This document shows positions 1 through 9,129 of a stretch of 64,000 bases of DNA, piece after piece. A program made the translations under genes and the position numbers. The DNA is from Ascaphus truei (taxonomy: Eukaryota; Chordata; Amphibia; Anura; Ascaphidae): NCBI GenBank assembly GCA_036426205.1, contig CM071571.1, positions 112,475,219 to 112,539,218 of the forward strand, in the 5' to 3' direction. Below the pieces are notes generated by a model. That model was not told where the DNA came from, ran no database searches, and saw only the letters and a list, made by a program, of their open reading frames with translations. Within the stretch, counting starts at the first letter, position 1. Every line of letters starts with the position of its first letter.

Positions 1-190
1 CTATATTTATATAACTCTATTCTATACAGTATCTTTCTATTGTTATTTTATCGCTGTATATTTATATAACTCTATTCTATACAGAATCTTTCTATTGTTA
101 TTGTTATCGCTGCATATTTATATAACTCTATTCTATACAGTATCTTTCTATTTTTATTGTTATCGCTGTATATTTATACAGTATAACTAC
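1..190. repeat. 56-bp tandem repeat, about 3.3 copies
   Basis: A unit of about 56 bp repeats three times and then decays. Each copy contains TATTTATATAACTCTATTC followed by TATCTTTCTATT and ends near TATCGCTG. The array runs off the left window edge, so its full length is unknown. It abuts the first transposase block after about 100 bp of AT-rich sequence. Confidence 0.85.
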
Positions 191-455
191 TCTATTAATA
201 TCTACTGTATATTTGGCCATACTGTAGGCCTGAGCATAAATGTAGCTGTACTTGTGGCCTACTGTAACGTATTGTTGTTTTTCCTTTAAACTGTAGGGAG
301 ACAACTGTTCTGGTTGACAGAATAAGTGAAAAGAATGATGAGAAGAGTGCCTTAAGGGTCAAAGACACTCTGCAGAAAAATCACAATCTAACCGTATCAG
401 AGACCAGCATTAAGAAGATGAGACGTGGAATTGGATGGAAATATGGACATGTGAG

Positions 456-538
456 GTTAGTACTGGACAGTACAGGAGGTGAAAAGTGTGGTTTAATAAA
501 CTGTACTGTACCTATAAAATTATTCCTTGTCATTACAG
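456..538 (+). other. Transposase intron 1 (GT-AG)
   Basis: Begins GTTAGT and ends ATTACAG. Splicing joins GTG AG to A GCG in phase, giving a continuous Tc1-like reading frame. Confidence 0.7.
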
Positions 539-792
539 AGCGTACCCTATGATAAGGGACGTCAACAAGATAAAGAGAGTGGTCCAGGCACAGGCATGGA
601 TCGACAGTGGCAAAACTTTTCAGGATTGCATCTTTACTGGCGAGTCTAATGTATCTCTGGAGAGATTTGTCACCTTTACATTCCACAAAAAAGGACGCAT
701 ATCTATGAAGCCGCGTCCAAAACACCCAGTGAAGATGCATGTGTGAGGTGCCATCTCTAGGCGTGGACCAGGATGCATCGTCATCTTTGATG

Positions 793-888
793 GTACAGTA
801 TAATAATGCACAAAGTCACATGCCTTAAGCACTGTACTGTACTACAGTAGTGTGCATTATTTTGAGCACTTTTCTTTTCTTGTTACAG
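793..888 (+). other. Transposase intron 2 (GT-AG)
   Basis: Begins GTACAG and ends TTGTTACAG. The join gives the conserved IFDGIMN stretch, which neither side supplies alone. Confidence 0.7.
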
Positions 889-1062
889 GAATCATGAATA
901 AAGCTTTTTTCCAAGAGAAAATAGTGCCGGAGAAATAGTGGAATACATCACACGTGAATTCCATGATGGTCACCGTTTCTACCAGGACAACGATCCGAAG
1001 CACACCACGTCAACTGCGCATATTCTTGCCTGCGGTATCAACTGGGTGAAGACGCCAGCGGA

Positions 1063-1150
1063 GTAAGTACGGTAATCGTGCCTCATTTTTTCCCACTGTT
1101 TACTGTGTATCTCTTTAGCTAATTCTCCTTTTTTTCCCCTTCAATGACAG
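1063..1150 (+). other. Transposase intron 3 (GT-AG)
   Basis: Begins GTAAGT, a consensus donor, and ends after a pyrimidine-rich tract at ATGACAG. The join rebuilds PAESPDFNPIE across the third catalytic motif. Confidence 0.75.
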
Positions 1151-1460
1151 ATCGCCAGACTTCAATCCTATCGAAATAGTCTGGCATCAGCTGAAGGACC
1201 ATATCCGAAAAGTGGTGAAACCCTCAAAAAAGATGAGTTGTCAAATGGCATAATGAGTTTTTGGAACGATGTGCGCACCGTGGAACGCTGTAATAAATAT
1301 ATCGACCATATTGCGACTGTGCTGCCCATTGTGATAGAGCGTAATGGGCAAGCATCAGGAAGGTAATATAGTAATGTACTGTAGCATGGTGAGTACAGGC
1401 ACACCAAGTACAGCATGATACAGGTACAGTGGCGACACAGTTTATCCTCACCTGGCTAGA

Positions 1461-1784
1461 GCCGCAAGCCGGGAGGTTTCCCGGCTTTCTCGTTTTTTTC
1501 CCTCGGCGTGCCGCGCGTCATCGATGCGCGGTCACGCTTCATCGGGAGCGTGTGCGCATGGCGCGCGTGCCCAGGGCTCCCCGAGGGAGCCCTGGGTTCC
1601 TCTAATGTGGGGGATGGCGGTGGGGGGCTCCGGGGGACCCGGTGGACCTGGAGAGGGGACGGGGGTGCCTCGATCGGAGGACCGATCCTCCGAGGCTCCG
1701 GCGCGTGCACGGGACACCTCGGCGCGCGCCCGGTATCTGTCGCGGCCGAAACCGGGCAAATGTTAGAATAAACTCGGCCGCGAC
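1461..1784. repeat. CpG-rich dispersed repeat (GC module)
   Basis: About 324 bp of strongly CpG-rich DNA in AT-rich surroundings. It starts GCCGCAAGCCGGGAGG and ends with GGGCAAATGTTAGAATAAACTC. The same module lies inverted at 18,512-18,850 and 28,064-28,426. ORFs through it in several frames are composition artefacts. It may be a small non-autonomous element. I saw no clear target duplication. Confidence 0.7.
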
Positions 1785-2430
1785 AGTAAGTATGGCACAG
1801 ATTGTTTTACATTATACAGCATGCACTTTACTACACTAATTTTTAATTTTTAGAGAGAGCTGGCTGCACTACCAATCTTGTTACAAAGTATTTTACAGTA
1901 CAGTAGTTCCAGTAGACAGTAGTTTGACAGTAGTAACTGCATACAGTAGTCCAATATGGAGTAGTTTTTTAGTACACAATGCAATTACAGTATATGCACT
2001 TACAGTAACTGCACTAATTTTTTCTTTACTTTTCAGAGACAGCTGGCTGGACTACAAAAGGATGGGTGGGGGGAGGGGGGTATCATGTGTAAATTGTGTG
2101 AACTGTGTGTATAGTGTATCTACAGTCAAGATTTACACAAACCCTCCCCCCCTCTCTCAATGAACTACAGAATGCAATGTGGCCATGACGAACAAGATAA
2201 AGACTAAAAATTTGTATTACTGTTTTTATTATTATAAATGTGCATTATTCATGATTATTTGTATTTTCCATTCTTCCATTATTATGCACTGGCCCTACAA
2301 TTTCAACTGACAGAAGAACTACAGTACACTACTGTACATTACTGTACGTGTACAAAGAAGATAAACACTGAAAATGATTATTTGTCATTTTTATTCCTGA
2401 TAAAATAAAATAAATATTTCATTACATTCA
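1785..2430. other. No gene; degenerate AT-rich repeats
   Basis: No coding signal seen. Two related blocks (about 1850-1880 and 2033-2062) share an AGAGAGCTGGCTGCACTAC / AGACAGCTGGCTGGACTAC core, each after a pyrimidine-rich acceptor-like tract ending in AG. Short CAGTACAGT-type motifs are frequent. It may be the 3' part of the upstream Tc1 element, but no terminal inverted repeat was identified. Confidence 0.4.
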
Positions 2431-2439
2431 CATTTTTTT

Positions 2440-3310
2440 TCTTTGAACTTTAAATTCACTGTGAATGTGTGTGTGTGTGTGGGGGGGGGGGATTCTTCAA
2501 GAAGGCTTACATTTTTATTCCTTGGTTACATTTTTATTCATTGGTTACATAATCAGCTTAACATATTCAATTCGGTAAGGTTTTATCACAAGTGCGCATG
2601 GGTTACTGTAAACAAAGCCTCAAAGGGTTGGGGGGCTGGGGGGTCATCATAATGGATTAGCATAAGGGATTAGCCAAGCATTTGAAAATGATTGTGAAGT
2701 TATACACGCATGCGCATTAATCATCAACTAGGTCCCTTCCCAAAGAGGATTACATGCAGACGATTAAAAGCACACAGCCAAGCTTTTGAAAATGAATGGT
2801 TTTCGAGAGGTGTCGATAAGAAGTTGAAATACTTGAGCCTTGTGTGTGTCTGCTGGGGGAGGGGGATAAAGCTGCATGAAGGATTAGCAGCACTGTAGTG
2901 TAGTTCAAATACATATTTTCAACAGGTCATCATAATGTTTTGATCCCCAGATCCCCAAATCCATAAAAATTACATAAAGCATGTGAATGGCCAGTGTAAC
3001 ATTAAAAATCTACAGTACCGATAGAATATCAGAATAACAAGAATTTTATGCAGGCACACATGTCTGGAAACGAAACAAAATTTTTTTTTCCAGACTTGAA
3101 CTTCCACATGAGTTCACCAGCAGGCGCTGAAATCTGACACCAGGCTCTGTACATTATACACGCAGGAATGTGATGACAGGTTCGGGATGAGTGTAGCCAG
3201 AAAGCCATCTGGCTAGGAGAGGTGTACTGAACTGTAGATAAGAAGTTGAAATAGTTCTTTAGCCGTGTGTGTGCGGGGGCGAGAGGGAGAGCGCTTTATG
3301 CGCCAAAATG
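2440..3310. repeat. Degenerate direct repeats with GTGTG/G-run cores
   Basis: Three imperfect copies of a block containing AAGAAGTTGAAATA, then TGTGTGTGT and a G-rich run, lie near 2463, 2818 and 3238. The intervening DNA is AT-rich with no open coding frame that I recognise. Confidence 0.5.
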
Positions 3311-3755
3311 TGATACTGTAACACGCCTATGCGTTTCAACAATGTTCAAATGAGACATACAGTACAGTACTGTACGGTACACGTATAATATAAAAAGAGT
3401 ATGAAAACAAGTAAAAGTTAAAGTACTGATTACAAAATACTGTAATACAGTACATACAGTCCTGTATAGAAATGTGATCATTTTATATTTTTGTAATACT
3501 GTATACTGTAAATCCTCAATTTACAAATACTGCGCGTGCACACACAGACATGCATTTGACTTTTAAGACAACAACTCGCGAACGCCCACCTGTGTTTTTA
3601 GATGGTATTGCAGTATAGCGGACAGCGCTAAAAATCCGAGTGCTAACATATCGGAAAGTGCTACGAAAAAAAAGAAAATATACCGCATCTGGCTGCGGTT
3701 AGCAAAGCGCAGTGGATCCGGACGCATTAGGATAAAGGCGGCCGCAGCTGTACAT
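3310..3755. other. No gene; TACAGTAC-rich DNA
   Basis: Dense short self-complementary motifs (CAGTACAGTACTGTAC and relatives) from 3358 to 3500, then AT-rich DNA and a short CpG-containing stretch near 3700-3750. I recognise no gene. Confidence 0.4.
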
Positions 3756-3942
3756 TCTGGGTACATGCTGCAACATTTCAGTGACATCTCTGCAAACAGA
3801 CTAATGATCCATCGGATTAACAGCGGGGGTCCCTGGCAGTCCCATTCAAATTGAATGGGACTGCCAGGGACCACTGCTGTGTTAATCCGATGGGCCATTA
3901 GTCTCTACAGAAATGTCACTGAAGTTGTAGCATCTACCCAGC
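3756..3942. repeat. Palindromic non-autonomous element (near-perfect hairpin)
   Basis: The two halves are inverse complements around about 3853. The left half runs through CATCGGATTAACAGC and GGTCCCTGGCAGTCCCATTC, and the right half mirrors it through GATGGGCCATTAGTCT. The core also occurs in the 41,361-41,629 element, with CCAATGGGCCATTAGTCTGG. It is probably a foldback MITE of that family that lacks the outer TIRs. Confidence 0.8.
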
Positions 3943-4132
3943 ATGTACCTGGGTCTTGTTGGTGATAGCCCCAGATTTTCCAAGGCAAGTTTAAGGCACG
4001 TTTTAGAATACTCGTCGGCGCACTTGTATTTTTGTCATATTGGATGTAGTATTGGGCTTTTCTGTCTTTTGTTATGTACAGTAAGAGAAGTGAGCAGCTC
4101 AAAAGTAGAATGTTTCAACAATACTCTCTATT

Positions 4133-4250
4133 AGTTGGTAAGCTCACAATGCTAGTGCTGTTGTCTAGATAAGCAGTGGTTGTGGGTTCTAGTCCTCGGG
4201 TCTGATATGATTCTAGTCATTAGGTTGGTGCCTTAGGCCGTGATTATAGT
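4133..4250 (+). repeat. Possible tRNA-derived SINE fragment
   Basis: GGTAAGCTCACAATGC resembles a polymerase III A box, and GTGGGTTCTAGTCCTC about 50 bp downstream matches the B-box pattern GGTTCNANTCC. No complete tRNA cloverleaf can be drawn, so I read it as a SINE head and not a tRNA gene. Confidence 0.4.
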
Positions 4251-4585
4251 AGTATGGCGACGCGTATGACTGTGCGCGCCGCCAAAACAGATACCTGTCT
4301 TCTGTCATGTTGTTTATAGCTGGTGTGACCGTGACAAGGTGGAGGCGCGACGGGGGTTGCAGAATACAGTAGAGACAAATGAATTTTGTGGCCCTGTGAC
4401 GTCAGCATCAAATGAAGTGGTTCAGCCAATAATGGCGAACCGCTTGCATCACGGGCCATGCCCCTACCATGTCCCCTGTCGCCTCCCGCCTGTTGCCTGC
4501 ATACAGTGCAGGATTCTGGTGCGAGTGACATCATATAGTCACGCGCATGCCCTGCAGCCTCCCCATTTTGGCCTTAGGCATAATT
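4236..4585. repeat. CpG-containing MITE-like block
   Basis: GC-richer than its surroundings. It opens with CCTTAGGCCGTGATTATAG and ends with TTTTGGCCTTAGGCAT, so its ends are approximately inverted (CCTTAGGCC / GGCCTTAGG). The block at 62,025-62,410 opens similarly with AAGGCCGCGGACATGG. No coding content recognised. Confidence 0.4.
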
Positions 4586-4599
4586 TATATTTAAATGTT

Positions 4600-5139
4600 C
4601 TGTTTTGTTTAATCCTGGTATTGTCTGAATTTCTATATTGAACGTTTCAAACATTCTTATTCTGTAACCAAGCACTGTATTATTTTTAATATAAATATAT
4701 TTTGTTATTAATATATTGTGGAGGTGTATGGATTATATGTATTTTATCATTTATTACGATACTAAATGTTTTATAACTTTTAAATGCCACCCCCCCCCCC
4801 CCCGCAACAGCCACTGGCCTCCCCACAGCAATGGCCCCCTCTGTAGCAATGCCCCCCCCTTCGCAGCCACCGGCCCTCCCTAAGCCACCGCCCACCACCC
4901 ATCCCGCAGCCAATGGCTCAATCGCAGCCACTGAGCCTGACCTGAGACCATCCACAAGGTAAGTCTGATTTTTATTTGTATTGGGGGTGTATTTTTTACA
5001 AAAGAACCAAGAAGGAAATGTACCGCTCACTGATATTGTGAAAAATCAAACATATAAATATAATTCTAGCCTTAGTGCCAAACTGGTACTTGGTGCTACC
5101 TAAGTGCTGAACTGAAACCTATTTTCAAAATGTAGAGAG
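4600..5139. other. No gene; AT-rich DNA with a C-rich tract
   Basis: AT-rich apart from 4786-4935, where a poly-C run of about 16 is followed by repeats of the type GCAGCCACYGGCC. Minus-strand ORFs through this tract are glycine/alanine-rich composition artefacts. Confidence 0.5.
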
Positions 5140-5461
5140 GTGGCTAATTTAAAACTTAAAATTTAATATGTCTACTCCTAATATATGTAAGCACGTGCGA
5201 ACAAAGAATTTTTATTTTACAATATTTAATTATTCCTTAAAACCCTACTACAGCTACATCTATGTCAACCCAACCTCTGTATTTACATATGGGGTTTGAG
5301 AGCATTGGGTTTAAGTATCATTATCTCAAACCCCATATGTAAAGGGGTTTGAGATAGGGTTTTTAGGAATAATAAATATTGTAAAATAAAAATTCTTTGT
5401 TCGCACGTGCTTAAATATATTAGGAGTAGACATATTAAATTTTAAGTTTTAAATTAGCCAC
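5140..5461. repeat. Foldback element with ~105-bp terminal inverted repeats
   Basis: The left arm (about 5140-5247) starts GTGGCTAATTTAAAAC. The right arm (about 5357-5461) ends with its complement GTTTTAAATTAGCCAC. The arms match closely over about 100 bp, including AAGCACGTGCGAACAAAGAA. A second, inner palindrome, CATATGGGGTTTGAGA and its complement, lies in the loop at about 5286-5340. I saw no clear target duplication. Confidence 0.85.
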
Positions 5462-5534
5462 GGGTGCATCACAAAAGTGCTTCTTGTTAGAGACTGGCTG
5501 CTAATACCAGCCTCCTCTCTAAATTTTGAAAATG

Positions 5535-5740
5535 GGTGTATTTTTTATACAAAACACAGATCCCCGCAAGCTCTTTTTGGGAACCCCTGAGCCCGCCCCT
5601 CCCCACTTCCATAGTTTGCAAGTTCCTCATTCTGCTGGATATAGACCCACTGTGGTCTTTCTCCCTCCTAATAGAGGTACTGTGTATTTCTGTCATGTTG
5701 GATGTAGCATTGGGCTTCTCTGTCTTCTGTATTTTTTATA
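5535..5740 (+). repeat. Short dispersed module with TTGGATGTAGCATTGGGC
   Basis: The string GTCATGTTGGATGTAGCATTGGGCTT at about 5693 also occurs near 4035 and, slightly changed, near 7553. Each copy precedes TCTGTCTT(C/T)TGT. This marks one dispersed repeat, probably a 3' tail module. Its full boundaries are unknown. Confidence 0.5.
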
Positions 5741-6090
5741 CAGTATGTATTGGGGGGAATGGGGGTATATTTTTTATATGTATTGGGGGGCTTGGTGTAT
5801 TTTTAAATGTATTGGGGGATTTGGGGGATTTTTATATGTATTTAGGGGCTTGGGGGTATTTTTATATGTATTGAGGGGCTTGGGGGTATTTTTATATGTA
5901 TTGGGGAACTTGGGGTTATTTTTATATGTATTGAGGACGGTTGTTTTTTATATGTATTCGGGTGTCTTTTGTAGACGTATTGGGGTATGGGTGTCCTTTT
6001 TTAATGCATTGGGGTATTGGGGTCTTTTTTAAAGCATTGGGGTCTTTTTAAAATGCATTGGGGTCTTTTTTATATGTATTTGTTTGGGTT
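5741..6090 (+). repeat. ~30-bp minisatellite
   Basis: About ten imperfect copies of a unit close to TTTTTATATGTATTGGGGG followed by CTTGGGGTA. The plus-strand ORF over it encodes an LYVLRGLGVF-like repeat, a by-product of the period being divisible by three. Single units recur near 24,030 and 33,540 in a related context. Confidence 0.85.
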
Positions 6091-6100
6091 TTATATGTAT

Positions 6101-6104
<4 letters not shown>

Positions 6105-6159
<55 letters not shown>

Positions 6160-6167
6160 TATATATG
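6105..6167. repeat. (TA)n microsatellite
   Basis: Uninterrupted AT dinucleotides with one AAA interruption near the end. It is followed by an AAGAAGAGAGAGT...ACTCTCTTCTTTTT inverted pair at about 6173-6222. Confidence 0.95.
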
Positions 6168-6595
6168 TGAAAAAGAAGAGAGAGTGCACGCCCCATAGAA
6201 TAATACTCTCTTCTTTTTCTTTTTTAGGTAATCTTGGATGTGGTTCATCCTTATTGAGGGCAGCCGAAGACCCCCCACGCCAGCATCAATTATCCACATG
6301 TTTTATGGACTGATTTAAAAAGGACGGGTTGGACTTTTTTCCTTTATGCTTTTTGCACTGTTCACATATTTTATGTATATGTTGTGAAGTTTTGTGTTAT
6401 AAATTTTTATTAATAATTCATATGTTGTTTATAAGTAATTACACTTTGCATTTTTACACATAAGTTCACTATATTTCATCAACATTTTAGTCACTATTTT
6501 AGTTTTTCACTATTAATACTGTGGCGCTACAATTTTTGTATATATATATATATATATATATATACAGCTCCAAGGCGTATATTTAACCCCCCCAG
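6168..6595. other. No gene; AT-rich DNA with second (TA)n at 6538-6564
   Basis: Contains a 40-bp module around TTTTATGGACTGATTTAAAA (about 6300-6345) that recurs almost unchanged at about 11,829-11,872, upstream of the gypsy fragment. The rest is AT-rich with no recognised coding sequence. Confidence 0.5.
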
Positions 6596-7075
6596 TGTTA
6601 CGCCGGTGCTGCTCGCAGACCAGACCCGTCCCCTGTGCTGAGGTGGGACGTAGTGATACACGCACCTGCAGCAAAGGGAGCGCGTCCGGAGTGTGGTGTT
6701 AGTGTTGCCAGGCCAGGTATAGTAAAGAAGACGATACTTGCCGATACCGGTAATAGAGGAAGAGTAGTTATTGCCGTTGCCAAGGTCAGGGATTGGAGAG
6801 TTGCGGAAGGTCGAAGGTATGGGCCGTGTGTCACAGATGCCAGAAATCATGAAGTCCAAGTAGAGCCGAAGTCGAGAGCCAGAGGGGTTAGTCGTCCAAG
6901 CCGCATCGGTACCCGAGGAGTCACTGAGAGAGTAGTTAAATGCTTCCATATAGAGCTATGTCGAGTGATGAGTGATGGGAAGCACAGGCATAATAAAGCT
7001 GGGCAAGCCAATGGGAAGAGGGGGCAGGCTTGGAGGAATGCAAGGAGCCCTTCCTGATAGGAGGGAGGTGTTACA
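6596..7075 (-). mobile_element. Solo LTR of a chromoviral Ty3/gypsy relative
   Basis: Read on the minus strand, the block starts TGTAACACCTCC at 7075 and ends CACCGGCGTAACA at 6596, giving TG...CA ends with imperfect TGTAACA/CGTAACA termini. Its 3' third resembles the LTR at 14,539-15,614. Both contain GGCAAGTATCGT or GCAAGTATCGTT, an ACCACACTCC run and a terminal GGTCTGCG followed by a gcgtRaca end. No internal region is attached, so it is a solo LTR. Adjacent CCCAG at both ends is offset by one base, so the target duplication is uncertain. ORFs on both strands are probably chance. Confidence 0.7.
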
Positions 7076-7560
7076 GCCCAGCTGAGTGTTGTCATTGATT
7101 TGTATGGAACGTGTTGTGCTTGGGGGAGGCGCCTCACGGCGGGAGCAGTGGGTAAAATGGCTCTGTTAGGCGTGTGCTCTGTAAGCTGGGAATGCGTGCG
7201 CATAATGTCTGGGGCTGGCGCTCGTGTGCACGTGGATTCGGTGGCTGATGCGCGTATGCCCATTGGGTCAGAGACAGACGCGCGTGTGCGCATAGATCGC
7301 GGAGCCAGAGACACGCAGAGGCTGCTATTCAACAGGCACCTCTTCGGTAGGTGCAATCCTGTGATGGCGAGGGACCTGAGTGCCAGTGGCAGACAACAGA
7401 GGTATGTGGGAATTGCGCTGCAGGCGCTGGGACGCCTGAGTACCGACGAGGGGTGCAATGGTCATGCCGACGGTGCAGAGACACCAGATTCCTTACACCC
7501 AGGCCCATAGTTACCCTCCCCCGGGCCCATACTGGATCCCCCCAGGCCTTTTGTCACATT
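7076..7560. other. CpG-rich DNA, unassigned
   Basis: Rich in GCGCGTGTGCRC-type strings. One open frame of 136 codons spans 7100-7510, but it has no motif that I recognise and sits in CpG-rich repeat-like sequence. I treat it as non-coding. Confidence 0.4.
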
Positions 7561-7584
7561 GGATGTAGCATTGGATATCTTTGT

Positions 7585-7800
7585 CTTTTGTTGAAAATAT
7601 TAAAATAAACAGATTGGATTGTAATGTTATTTGTAATGTTTTTTTATTACAATAACAAGAAAACAGTTAAGGAAAAATTGTTGCGCAATTTTTTTTTCAA
7701 TTTTAGGTGCGCTATGGGTTGGGGGGGGGGTTGAGGCCTGCGCCTTTCATTTGTCCTGGGCCCCATGATTTCTGTTGGTGGCCCTGAACAAGATAAACAC
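7585..7800 (+). repeat. Dispersed module C (GTGCGCTATGGGTTG ... CTGTTGGNGGCCCT)
   Basis: AAACAGATTGGATTGTAATG leads into poly-T, then GTGCGCTATGGGTTG, a G-run and TTTCATTTGTCCTGGGCCCC. The same order recurs at 24,060-24,250 and 33,580-33,768. There it ends at exactly the point where the 9.5-kb tandem copies end. Confidence 0.7.
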
Positions 7801-9129
7801 TTCACCAACTGGGTCCCTCCTCTCACGCTGTGAGCTTGTCATTGGAGGACGTTGTTTCCAGGAGCAGACATTGCTGGCGGTGATCTTTGATTCACACATG
7901 CTTATTTATAGTATATGTTTGTAAGTGTGCTTGTTTCCCCCCCTTGTCTCTCTCCTTCCATTTTTATTAAAACTTTTGAACGCTAGGGAGCGTGCGCTTC
8001 TTTTTCCTTATTTTTCCTTATATATCAGTCCTTTTGGACATTGAGGAGGCTAATGTACTGTATGCAGTGCAGTTCTGTGTCATCTGACTCCACACAGTGT
8101 ATTTATTGTGTCTGTATGAGCTGTTGGAGGGGGCTATCAGGAAGTAAAACTGTAACACTATAATGTGCTGTGCTGTGCTGTGCTGTGCAGCAGAGTTGTT
8201 GGCTACCCTCCCTCTATCATCTCTGAACAAGAAGTATAATTATGTGTTCCTGCATTACATTGACTATGTGGCATCTCATTCAGACACACGTATTACATTT
8301 TTTTACATTTTGGTGTCAAAACTCAGGACTCATCTGGTCAGGGCTGGGTTCAATCAAAGGAGGAACTATAGAACAGGGTGCAACAGAGAGACGCTTTATA
8401 GTTTCTAGACAGAATGTAATGGCATACAGTAGCATAAAAAATGTAAATAGGGGTCAAGTTTGAGACAAAAAATGGAGTTCCTGCTGTCCCCATCTGGGCT
8501 GAGGCCTGCCGCATACAAACAGCAGCAGCAAGACTAGAAATGGACATGAGATGGAGGGATTCTAGAAGGTAACCTCTCTAAGAATAGACATGGCAGCCAA
8601 TGACTTCCACAGTGTATGGGACCCACATGTTCCAGCCATGAACCACGAAACGATAGTCCCATAATATAGCCATCATTTAACTGCAGCGAAGCTAAAAGAC
8701 ATTTATGGCTCCAGGGACTTGGACACCATTAGGCTTCTCTGTGAACCAAACAATAAAATCTTCAGAGAGATAACTGTATCCACTGGAATATGCCCCATTT
8801 GTGAGGACCTATGAGATATGGAATGTCTCCACTTTTACAAGGGGCACTGACAACAGGATTAAGATAGAAAAGTGGGTAAAAGTCCAGTATATCCTTAATG
8901 CTAGTTACAGTACGTTCCAAGACATCTGCAACACTCATTCGGCACATTGGAGCTCTAGCCCAACAGCTAATACTAACTCTTCCATCTCAAGAACAACATA
9001 CAGAAACGGTGTTTAAGGAACTTAACGCTATTTATGGTGATTGTAGAAGGTTTTTAGAAAATGAGACATTTTTCAGAGAAAACAAAATAGGATTTTTATT
9101 AGCCACAACTGTTGACAACATAAACAGCT
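7801..9129. other. No recognised gene; includes (GCTGT)n at about 8164-8190
   Basis: AT-moderate DNA. A short pentanucleotide run GTGCTGTGCTGTGCTG lies near 8166. Plus-strand ORFs at 8163-8463 and 8898-9134 carry no motif that I recognise. The latter ends just before the tentative LTR and could be a scrap of an element's internal region. That cannot be shown from sequence alone. Confidence 0.4.

Larger units (their letters stand above)
297..1366 (+). pseudogene. Tc1/mariner-type transposase, four exon-like blocks with GT-AG introns, decayed
   Basis: Four blocks at about 297-455, 539-792, 889-1062 and 1151-1366 together encode one Tc1/mariner DDE transposase. Block 1 holds the end of the DNA-binding half (IKKMRRGIGWKYG). 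Block 2 holds the first catalytic region (QDCIFTGES). Block 3 holds YQDNDPKHT and block 4 holds SPDFNPIEIVW, ending at TAA 1364-1366. The three gaps start GT and end AG (456-538, 793-888, 1063-1150), and the codon phase is kept across each join. Block 1 is also preceded by CTGTAG, an acceptor-like site. Decay is clear. The first catalytic Asp is Gly (GGC 639-641), there is a TGA where WGAIS-like Trp is expected, a frameshift near 935 and another in the A-run near 1229. I count 32 residues between the second Asp and the Glu, against 34 in canonical Tc1. The N-terminal exon or exons were not found. Confidence 0.85.

Noticed and set aside
1..190. CRISPR-like array
   Set aside because: The repeats are directly adjacent with no unique spacers. 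It is a plain tandem repeat, and the DNA is eukaryotic.
1456..1839. Overlapping ORFs on both strands over the CpG-rich block
   Set aside because: Stop-poor GC composition. The same block recurs as a dispersed repeat at 18.5 and 28.1 kb.
4133..4210. tRNA gene
   Set aside because: Box-like strings are present, but no acceptor stem or complete cloverleaf can be paired. A SINE fragment is more likely.
5526..6032. 168-codon ORF with YVLRGLGVF-like repeats
   Set aside because: The 30-bp minisatellite period is a multiple of three, so an open repeating frame is expected by chance.
7100..7510. 136-codon ORF in CpG-rich DNA, with a 203-codon ORF on the opposite strand (6,847-7,458)
   Set aside because: The minus-strand ORF runs across the solo LTR boundary, and neither has recognisable motifs or supporting context.
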